7,260 nucleotides of DNA from Candidatus Pacearchaeota archaeon (GTDB lineage: Archaea > Nanoarchaeota > Nanoarchaeia > Pacearchaeales > GW2011-AR1), in contig NZER01000028.1 of the NCBI GenBank assembly GCA_002690445.1, forward strand, positions 1-7,260, read 5' to 3'. Below the pieces are notes generated by a model that did not search any database, was not told where the DNA came from, and worked only from the letters and a program-made list of their open reading frames with translations. A program made the translations under genes and the position numbers. This document shows positions 1 through 3,931 of the stretch, piece after piece (the stretch's first letter is position 1; each line of letters begins with the position of its first letter).

Positions 1-1
1 G

Positions 2-208
2 ATGGACACTTATACAATAGGGGACTGGGTAAAGCTAGAAGGTGAAGAAGACTCTTTTCATATAGTAGCTGTTGCTGACAACAGTGGTTTTATTAAGGTA
101 GAAGATATAAGCGGGCACACCTTTGCAATAGACCAGAGTGCAGTGACCAAGAAGCTTACAAACGAAGAGATATATGGGTTTGAAAACAAGCAAAATGAAG
201 GACTATAA
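2..208 (+). CDS. Small IGD-type protein of unknown function
   Basis: This encodes 68 residues that I do not recognise as a named family. The protein opens with YTIGDWVKLEG, followed by alternating hydrophobic stretches (FHIVAVAD, GFIKVEDI, HTFAIDQ) that look like the strands of a small SH3-like beta barrel. It ends in a polar tail, LTNEEIYGFENKQNEGL. Small phage proteins with an IGD/IGN-V opening and an 'LT-EI--GF' tail are common, and their function is unknown to me. There is no signal peptide or membrane segment. The ATG lies one base from the window edge, so its ribosome binding site cannot be seen, but the IGD motif right after it suits a true N terminus. Its 3' end overlaps the next gene. 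A second protein with the same opening is encoded at 1705-1896. Confidence 0.7.
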   Translation: MDTYTIGDWVKLEGEEDSFHIVAVADNSGFIKVEDISGHTFAIDQSAVTKKLTNEEIYGFENKQNEGL

Positions 209-485
209 ACCCTTGCCAGACAGTTTGTCCGTTGAAAAGTCCAGCATACATGGATACGGCTTATTTGCTTTGGAGGACATTCCCAGCGGAACGGAGCTGG
301 GAATAACCCATCATCATCTTTGGGATGAGGTAGTCAGGACACCTTTGGGTGGATTCATCAATCACTCTAATAATCCGAATTGCAGATTAGAAAGAATTAT
401 AGCTACATCAGTATTATATACAACCATACCTATTAAAAAAGAAGAAGAGTTAACGCTGACCTATAAAATGTATAAGGTAGAATAA
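195..485 (+). CDS. Miniature SET-domain protein (putative protein-lysine methyltransferase)
   Basis: From the ATG at 195 the product is 96 residues and is essentially a bare SET domain. The three family signatures are present in order: SSIHGYGLFALEDIPSG (residues 16-32), the SAM-binding core GGFINHSNNPNC (52-63), and the closing block TTIPIKKEEELTLTYKMY (76-93), with Tyr90 at the place of the conserved SET tyrosine. SET enzymes transfer a methyl group from S-adenosylmethionine to lysine on a protein; the substrate here is unknown. The variable SET-I insert is almost absent and there is no post-SET cysteine cluster, so this is near the lower size limit. An in-frame ATG at 174 would add seven residues and has a purine stretch (GAAGAGA) just upstream; I cannot decide between the two. 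Its stop overlaps the next ATG in TAATG, suggesting coupled translation. Confidence 0.85.
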   Translation: MKDYKPLPDSLSVEKSSIHGYGLFALEDIPSGTELGITHHHLWDEVVRTPLGGFINHSNNPNCRLERIIATSVLYTTIPIKKEEELTLTYKMYKVE

Positions 486-751
486 TGTTCATAACAAAGA
501 AAAAGCACGAAGACATTCTTGCCCGCCGGACTCTTGATGGCTTAGAGGCGCGTCACGGGGTTATTTTGATATTTGGTGAGCTTATAGAGAATATGAGAAT
601 AATATTTGACAAGCACTCAAAGAATCATATGGGAAACAAGAGGGCTCTCACCAATATTTTTAATTTACTGGATAAATATGGGGAGGCAGTAGATAGTATG
701 GAAGGAGAAATTAAATTAGAAGATGAACAAGAAAGAAAAGATAAAGGGTAG
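485..751 (+). CDS. Charged, mostly helical phage protein, unknown function
   Basis: The product has 88 residues and I do not recognise a domain. It opens with MFITKKKHEDILARRTLDGL, a basic helical start that resembles many small phage proteins of unknown role. A short hydrophobic stretch follows (GVILIFGELI, about residues 25-34), too short and too mixed to be a membrane helix. The C terminus is strongly charged (EGEIKLEDEQERKDKG). The predicted structure is largely alpha-helical, possibly coiled coil. Its ATG shares one base with the stop of the SET gene (TAATG) and no Shine-Dalgarno sequence precedes it, so it is probably translated by ribosomes arriving from the gene before. Its last 29 bases overlap the helix-turn-helix gene. 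Confidence 0.7.
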   Translation: MFITKKKHEDILARRTLDGLEARHGVILIFGELIENMRIIFDKHSKNHMGNKRALTNIFNLLDKYGEAVDSMEGEIKLEDEQERKDKG

Positions 752-932
752 AGGTAGGCAACATCTCTTGACTACAGAAGAAGTTTGTGAATATTTTCGT
801 ATTACAAGACAGACTCTGTATAACTGGAGACAAATAGGTCTACCTGTAAAGGTTCAGTTTCAGAGAAAGTTATTATTTTCAATAGGAGATGTTACTAGGT
901 GGATGAACAATTATGGTAAAGCCACAGGCTAA
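723..932 (+). CDS. MerR/excisionase-like helix-turn-helix DNA-binding protein
   Basis: The product has 69 residues. After a basic leader (NKKEKIKGRGR) comes a clear helix-turn-helix of the MerR-like excisionase type (the HTH_17 style). LLTTEEVCEYFRITRQTLYN (residues 15-34) holds the two helices, WRQIGLPVKVQFQRKLLFSI the wing, and GDVTRWMNN the closing helix. Proteins of this build bind DNA and act as excisionases, small transcription regulators or, less often, phage packaging or replication accessories. There is no integrase in the window to support an excisionase role. The start overlaps the upstream gene by 29 bases. A GGAG lies about 15 bases upstream of the ATG, which is far for a ribosome binding site, with AGAAG immediately before it. 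A TTG start at 768 is possible but would cut into the motif. Confidence 0.82.
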   Translation: MNKKEKIKGRGRQHLLTTEEVCEYFRITRQTLYNWRQIGLPVKVQFQRKLLFSIGDVTRWMNNYGKATG

Positions 933-1080
933 GTGGATCACAAAAAAGCGTACGCAATCGGGTGTATACATAACCATTGCAGAGGGAAGGACACGCAAAG
1001 AGCTCATTGATAGACTAAAACAGGATTCAGAAACATACAGAGAGAGAGGCTATAGAGATGGGAAGAAAAAGGCTAACTGA
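913..1080 (+). CDS. Small basic protein, unknown function
   Basis: This 55-codon reading frame is short and easily missed. It fills the gap between the helix-turn-helix gene and the replication initiator, overlapping the first by 20 bases and the second by 23. The product is very basic. It begins MVKPQAKWITKKRTQSGVYI and has a predicted helix TRKELIDRLKQDSETYRERG followed by a lysine-rich end. GGTGG/GGATG lies about 10 bases upstream of the ATG. Without it there would be a gap of about 125 bases in an otherwise gap-free gene array, which is the best argument that it is real. A nucleic-acid-binding or regulatory role is possible from the charge, but no family is recognised. Confidence 0.65.
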   Translation: MVKPQAKWITKKRTQSGVYITIAEGRTRKELIDRLKQDSETYRERGYRDGKKKAN

Positions 1081-1711
1081 CACTGATTTATATGATAAAG
1101 AGTGGTTTCAGTTATTAGAGTTAAAATATAAATCATTTTGGGAATATTTATTAAAAAAGTGTGATCATGCTGGTATTTGGGATGTAAATACCCGGCAGGC
1201 AGAATTTCAGATAGGGGCTAAGTTTGATCGTGGGGAGCTATTAGAGACATTTAAGAACCGAATAATTGAGCTTGAAGCAGATAAGTGGATTGTTAAGAAG
1301 TTTATATATTTTCAATACGGTAAAGAGTTAAACCCTTCCAACAGGGTACATGGTTCCGTGTTAAAAATTCTAGAAAAGCACGGATTGGAGCTTATTGATG
1401 GAATACCTGTTTTGCATGATACGAAGCAGTCCAAAAAGGTTTCAAAAGCAACAGGGAATGTATCTAATCGGGAGGGTTTTTCAGTACCTACTATAGAAGA
1501 AATTGCTGTATATTTCAAAGAGAAAAAGCTTAAAAATCATAAAAGAGAGGCAGAAAGGTTCTGGAACTTTTATGAATCAAAGGGCTGGTATGTTGGTAAG
1601 GGTAAGATGAAGAGTTGGACAGCAGCAGCCACCGGATGGAAGATGAGAGCAGAAAAGGGCTCAGACAGGACATACATTGAAGAAGGTCACGATGAGGACA
1701 TAGATTGGTAG
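1058..1711 (+). CDS. Phage replication initiator-like protein (winged helix plus DnaD-like C terminus)
   Basis: The product has 217 residues and two parts typical of phage replication initiators. The N-terminal part (about 1-110) looks like a winged-helix domain: KEWFQLLELKYKSFWEYLLK, then CDHAGIWDVN, and KWIVKKFIYFQYGKELNPSN followed by RVH. The C-terminal part after a polar linker (about 125-140) begins PTIEEIAVYFKEKKL and carries the block FWNFYESKGWYVGKGKMKSW, a recurring ending of phage replisome organiser and DnaD-like proteins. Such proteins bind the phage origin and recruit the helicase or its loader. Purine-rich GAGAGAGG precedes the ATG at useful spacing. No helicase or helicase loader is encoded in this window, and no iterated origin repeats are seen inside the gene. 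The family-level assignment is fairly secure; the exact role is inferred. Confidence 0.78.
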   Translation: MGRKRLTDTDLYDKEWFQLLELKYKSFWEYLLKKCDHAGIWDVNTRQAEFQIGAKFDRGELLETFKNRIIELEADKWIVKKFIYFQYGKELNPSNRVHGSVLKILEKHGLELIDGIPVLHDTKQSKKVSKATGNVSNREGFSVPTIEEIAVYFKEKKLKNHKREAERFWNFYESKGWYVGKGKMKSWTAAATGWKMRAEKGSDRTYIEEGHDEDIDW

Positions 1712-1896
1712 AAAAGAAGTTTAATATTGGTGATGATGTTGTACTAAAAAAGACGGGAATGCGTTACAAGATTGTTGCAAAGGGTACTGACGGTCAATAT
1801 TTCTTAAAAGATATATGGGCAAAGAAACAAAGCAGGTTTACAGCAGTAAAATCCGGTGAAATAAGGGAGAGAAAGAGTGAAAGTACTACGAATTGA
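1705..1896 (+). CDS. Small IGD-type protein with TTG start, unknown function
   Basis: This encodes 63 residues starting at a TTG that overlaps the last 7 bases of the replication initiator gene. An in-frame TGA at 1693 rules out any earlier start, and the next in-frame ATG would remove the conserved opening, so TTG is the only sensible start. GAGG eight bases upstream supports it. The protein reads EKKFNIGDDVVLKKTGMRYK and then IVAKGTDGQYFLKDIW, a strand-rich pattern like a small SH3-like barrel. The tail is basic (SGEIRERKSESTTN). It shares layout with the protein at 2-208: IGD near the start, a K/E-rich turn, IVA, then a K(D/V)-containing strand. This may be an old paralogue or only a shared fold. 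Function is unknown. Confidence 0.68.
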   Translation: MVEKKFNIGDDVVLKKTGMRYKIVAKGTDGQYFLKDIWAKKQSRFTAVKSGEIRERKSESTTN

Positions 1897-2158
1897 AGAC
1901 CCTCCAGATGACTTATATGACAAGATTGCAAAGATGGCTGAAAGGTTTGGTGCAAAGGCAGTGGTCGTTACCGATAAGGTTATTATACGCAATGACGAAA
2001 ATGTTTATACTTATAGGAGCACTAATCATGACAGCCTTTGGAATGCTCTTGCTTATGCTTTTAGAACCGATCAAATACGAAATTGGTTTGTGGTGGAAAA
2101 AGACAAAGAAGAACCGACAAAGTTAAGGGCTATAGAGGATGAAATCTTAATATATTGA
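1877..2158 (+). CDS. Hypothetical protein with GTG start
   Basis: The product has 93 residues and I do not recognise it. It starts at GTG with GGGAGA about 7 bases upstream, one of the better ribosome binding sites in the window. It opens KVLRIEDPPDDLYDKIAKMA, likely helix, then a beta pair AKAVVVTDKVIIRN, then YTYRSTNHDSLWNALAYAFR. The C terminus is acidic and mixed (EPTKLRAIEDEILIY). There is no cysteine cluster, signal peptide or membrane span; it is probably a small cytoplasmic alpha/beta protein. It overlaps the gene before by 20 bases and shares its stop with the next start in TGATG. An overlapping frame at 1893-2126 is a shadow and is not counted. Confidence 0.7.
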   Translation: MKVLRIEDPPDDLYDKIAKMAERFGAKAVVVTDKVIIRNDENVYTYRSTNHDSLWNALAYAFRTDQIRNWFVVEKDKEEPTKLRAIEDEILIY

Positions 2159-2391
2159 TGGGAGTATATCCAGAGACACAAGAACGGGGCACCGATATGA
2201 CAGTAAAGTTTTGTAAAAGCTGCTCAAGATGTTGGGAAAAGACAGAATATCAATCTTATACTGGTGATCATCATATAATATATTACCAAAAAGGTACTTT
2301 ACCGACCATTGGTAAGATGAGGGAAATTTGCAGGAAATGTTCAGGGAAGCAAAAACAAAATAAAAGCGCAAGTGAAATTAAAGCAGACTAA
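2158..2391 (+). CDS. Small zinc-ribbon-like protein
   Basis: From the ATG at 2158 the product has 77 residues. It contains two cysteine pairs, FCKSCSRCW near residues 18-26 and ICRKCSG near 57-63, about 33 residues apart. This spacing fits a zinc ribbon or related zinc-binding fold, with an extra cysteine (SRC) and a His-His pair (GDHHII) between them. The tail is lysine- and glutamine-rich (GKQKQNKSASEIKAD). The likely role is binding nucleic acid or protein, but no function can be assigned. The 2158 ATG overlaps the stop of the upstream gene (TGATG). A second in-frame ATG at 2197 sits two codons before the first conserved strand and has a weak purine stretch upstream, so the true start could be there. 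The last 20 bases overlap the next zinc-ribbon gene. Confidence 0.68.
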   Translation: MGVYPETQERGTDMTVKFCKSCSRCWEKTEYQSYTGDHHIIYYQKGTLPTIGKMREICRKCSGKQKQNKSASEIKAD

Positions 2392-2416
2392 AGCGCGAGT
2401 GAAAGCAAAGCAAGTG
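2363..2416 (+). repeat. 27-base imperfect tandem duplication at the zinc-ribbon gene junction
   Basis: Two adjacent 27-base units, 2363-2389 and 2390-2416, match at 20 of 27 positions. Both begin AAAGCGC(A/G)AGTGAAA. The unit length is nine codons, so the downstream frame is kept: VKLKQ is repeated as VKAKQ. The repeat spans the end of one zinc-ribbon gene and the start of the next and presents two equivalent GTG codons. Confidence 0.7.
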
Positions 2417-2626
2417 GGACTGGCGGGCGGAGGTAACCGCCCTGCTTCCTCGCTTGAAGCTGCTACTGAGGGCGTTGTTGACTGTAGTGTCTGTCGTGGT
2501 GACTTTGATCTTGATAGTGAGGGTGGAATATCTGGATACTTAGGTATCTTGCCTGTTTATTTCTGTCCTACCTGTCTTTCTGGTATAACAGATTTGGTAA
2601 ACCAGCTAAATGACTTTGAACAATAG
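2372..2626 (+). CDS. Second small zinc-ribbon-like protein, GTG start
   Basis: The product has 84 residues. Two CxxC pairs (CSVC at 38-41 and CPTC at 65-68) frame a strand region GYLGILPVYF, which suggests a zinc ribbon or treble-clef fold. The first 36 residues are a basic, then Gly/Ala-rich leader that looks unstructured. Two GTG codons could start it, at 2372 and 2399, because they lie at equal positions in a 27-base imperfect tandem repeat; neither has a good ribosome binding site. The leader region is locally more GC-rich than the flanks. The gene overlaps the previous zinc-ribbon gene by 20 bases and the next gene by 17. Function is unknown; it could bind nucleic acid or act as a small protein adaptor. 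Confidence 0.62.
   Translation: MKLKQTKARVKAKQVGLAGGGNRPASSLEAATEGVVDCSVCRGDFDLDSEGGISGYLGILPVYFCPTCLSGITDLVNQLNDFEQ
2425..2442 (+). other. Small GC-rich inverted repeat inside the zinc-ribbon gene leader
   Basis: GGGCGG (2425-2430) and CCGCCC (2437-2442) form a perfect 6-base stem with a 6-base loop (AGGTAA). The loop together with the last stem bases contains GGAGGT, a perfect Shine-Dalgarno-like string, but no useful in-frame start follows it. There is no T-run after the stem, so it is not a typical terminator. It may simply reflect the Gly/Pro-coding leader. Confidence 0.4.
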
Positions 2627-3092
2627 TTTAGATATTTTAACTACGAGAGGTCAGCTATCGCTTGAGCATGAAAATAAAATGTTATTTACTATTAAAGAAA
2701 AATATAACGTTGATATTATAGCAACTAATAAAAACAAACCATGCCTATGTGATGGATTTACGACACGGGATAATGTAATCACGGGTTTATTTGAGAGTAA
2801 GTGCAGAAATGCATCATTAGAAGATTTTAAGAAATGGGGTTCATGGCTTATAACTTATAAAAAAATTGACGGATTAGCGTGGCTTTCCAATAAATTATGT
2901 GTGCCAGCAATTGGTCTTTTGTACTCGATACCTGATGATACTATATTGATGTGGGAAATAACCAATAGTGAGGGAGATTATTTGTTTAAATTTAATGTAG
3001 AAAAAACAGTAACTCAGGAAACCGTAAATGGTGGCACAATAGAGAGGGAGAACGCTTTTCTTCCGATGAAGAATGCAAAGATAATAAGTTAA
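2610..3092 (+). CDS. PD-(D/E)XK nuclease-like phage protein
   Basis: The product has 160 residues and looks like a PD-(D/E)XK-fold protein. The N-terminal helix LSLEHENKMLFTIKEKYN carries glutamates (E19, E21) at the usual motif I position. Asp48 lies in LCDGF, and Glu62-x-Lys64 in LFESKCRN forms the catalytic pair. A helix with KKIDGLAWLSNKL and a hydrophobic strand VPAIGLLYSI complete the core order. The C-terminal block TVNGGTIERENAFLP resembles endings I associate with this group of phage proteins. Members of this fold cut DNA with metal ions, and in phages serve as exonucleases, junction resolvases or recombination nucleases. The substrate here is unknown. The ATG overlaps the upstream gene by 17 bases and lacks a ribosome binding site. 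The fold is inferred from motif pattern only. Confidence 0.7.
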   Translation: MTLNNSLDILTTRGQLSLEHENKMLFTIKEKYNVDIIATNKNKPCLCDGFTTRDNVITGLFESKCRNASLEDFKKWGSWLITYKKIDGLAWLSNKLCVPAIGLLYSIPDDTILMWEITNSEGDYLFKFNVEKTVTQETVNGGTIERENAFLPMKNAKIIS

Positions 3093-3102
3093 CGAGTAAA
3101 AA

Positions 3103-3330
3103 ATGGAACATAATATATTAGTTACAATCAGTGAACATTTAGATTTAATGAAGAGAAAAAAGAACTATTTTGGTTTATGTCCATTCCACTACGACAAAAC
3201 CCCGTCTTTTGCTGTCTATCCAGACAGGAATATGTTTCATTGTTTTGGTTGTGGTGCGGAGGGGGACTCTAATGATTTTATAGAGAAACTATGCTTATTG
3301 GCTTGGGTACGTTTAAGACATACGGCATAA
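3103..3330 (+). CDS. Stand-alone CHC2 zinc-finger protein (DnaG primase-type)
   Basis: The product has 75 residues and carries the zinc-binding domain of DnaG-type primases. CPFHYDKTPSF (residues 26-36) and CFGCGAEGDSNDFIEK (47-62) hold the ligands Cys26, His29, Cys47 and Cys50 in the expected C-x2-H-x17-C-x2-C pattern. In primase this domain recognises template DNA and helps start RNA primers. Here the reading frame ends just after the finger, and there is no polymerase (TOPRIM) core in this frame or the next gene. The last dozen residues do not look like the normal continuation of the family. Either the phage uses a separate finger domain, supplying it to a host or phage primase, or the gene is truncated. 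It follows the nuclease-like gene after 10 bases, without a ribosome binding site. Confidence 0.85.
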   Translation: MEHNILVTISEHLDLMKRKKNYFGLCPFHYDKTPSFAVYPDRNMFHCFGCGAEGDSNDFIEKLCLLAWVRLRHTA

Positions 3331-3368
3331 TGAGCGAAAGCAAACAAAAAAAAGGAGAGAGAAAATGA
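3330..3368 (+). other. Possible 12-codon linking reading frame carrying the next gene's ribosome binding site
   Basis: An ATG overlapping the CHC2 stop (TAATG) opens a 12-codon frame, MSESKQKKGERK, whose stop overlaps the next gene's ATG (ATGA). Inside it lies AAAGGAG, the strongest Shine-Dalgarno sequence in the window, preceded by a run of eight A. The same frame can be opened earlier, at an ATG at 3291, giving 25 residues. It may be a true linking peptide that couples translation, or a coincidence around the ribosome binding site. Confidence 0.3.
3351..3358 (+). promoter_or_regulatory. Strong ribosome binding site for the gene at 3365
   Basis: AAAGGAGA is placed about 7 bases before the ATG at 3365, at the end of an eight-base A run. 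It is clearly better than the sites of most other genes here, several of which have none, so the following gene is probably translated independently and strongly. Confidence 0.7.
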
Positions 3369-3931
3369 ACTGTAAAAACCCAAAAGACTGGAAAACAAGC
3401 AACCCTGTGGAAGATGTAGAGAAATTTGGACTAATAAGGAACTATGAACCAAACTATAAGCATAGAGGGGCAATAAAAAGAGAAACACTTGATTTACAGG
3501 TACAACAAGTTCAAACAATCCATAAGAACTTTCCCCACGTTCGGTTTTACGGATTCCATAAGGCAGCTAAGGAGTTTGCAGAAAAGCACTATGGTTGTAT
3601 GTGGGACTATGATAAATGTGGAAGGCTACCTGACGGTTATTTCTTTAACTATCCAGAATCAGAGGTTCATCCTGATCTTCCTTGGAATCCTGCGATATTT
3701 ATAATCGAAATAGAAAATTACTCAAGAGTAGACGATATAAGGACAATGGATTATATTCATTGGTGGAATTTCTTTGATTTTATAGAACAGACTGATCTTC
3801 ATATTATGGAGTTTAACAGGTTTGGTGAATTTCAAAGGGATATAATTAAAGAAACGCATGACAAGAGGGAGAGTATTGAAATACTGAAAATACCAACCAT
3901 GTCTCTCTCTCCTGTTCCAGACTGTGCCTAA
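3365..3931 (+). CDS. Putative restriction-endonuclease-fold protein next to terminase (ExE motif)
   Basis: The product has 188 residues. No named family is certain, but the middle suggests a restriction-endonuclease fold. LPDGYFF supplies a candidate Asp90 in a PDG turn, and the strand AIFIIEIENYSR gives Glu115-x-Glu117 about 25 residues later. A helical segment DYIHWWNFFDFIE and a strand LHIMEFNRFGE follow. The usual lysine of (D/E)XK would be replaced by glutamate, an arrangement known from BamHI (ExE). The N-terminal half (about 1-75) is basic and polar with no clear domain. The gene has the strongest ribosome binding site of the window and ends inside the terminase gene (8-base overlap), the position where many phages carry a small terminase or a packaging nuclease. 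Alternatives are a non-catalytic relative or an unrelated structural protein. Confidence 0.6.
   Translation: MNCKNPKDWKTSNPVEDVEKFGLIRNYEPNYKHRGAIKRETLDLQVQQVQTIHKNFPHVRFYGFHKAAKEFAEKHYGCMWDYDKCGRLPDGYFFNYPESEVHPDLPWNPAIFIIEIENYSRVDDIRTMDYIHWWNFFDFIEQTDLHIMEFNRFGEFQRDIIKETHDKRESIEILKIPTMSLSPVPDCA

Noticed and set aside
723..932. Calling the helix-turn-helix protein an excisionase (xis)
   Set aside because: The fold fits, but no integrase or attachment site is visible, so only the DNA-binding fold is reported.
1312..1518. Minus-strand reading frame of 68 codons
   Set aside because: It lies wholly inside the well-supported replication initiator gene and its product shows no domain or plausible start context.
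1893..2126. Second plus-strand frame overlapping the gene at 1877
   Set aside because: It overlaps almost completely with the GTG-started gene, which has a good ribosome binding site and tight junctions with both neighbours. The alternative has neither.
2425..2442. GC-rich stem as a transcription terminator
   Set aside because: There is no T-run after the stem, the stem is only 6 base pairs, and it sits within a coding frame.
3332..3345. Similarity of GAGCGAAAGCAAAC to the repeat unit near 2397-2410
   Set aside because: About 13 of 14 bases match, but the string is short, A/G-rich and purine-biased like much of the region, so chance is likely. There is no third copy in register.
3237..3518. 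Minus-strand reading frame of 93 codons with hydrophobic stretches
   Set aside because: It is antisense to the CHC2 finger and the following gene. The Leu/Phe/Ser-rich translation is what the complement of A-rich coding DNA gives, so I do not accept it as a membrane protein.
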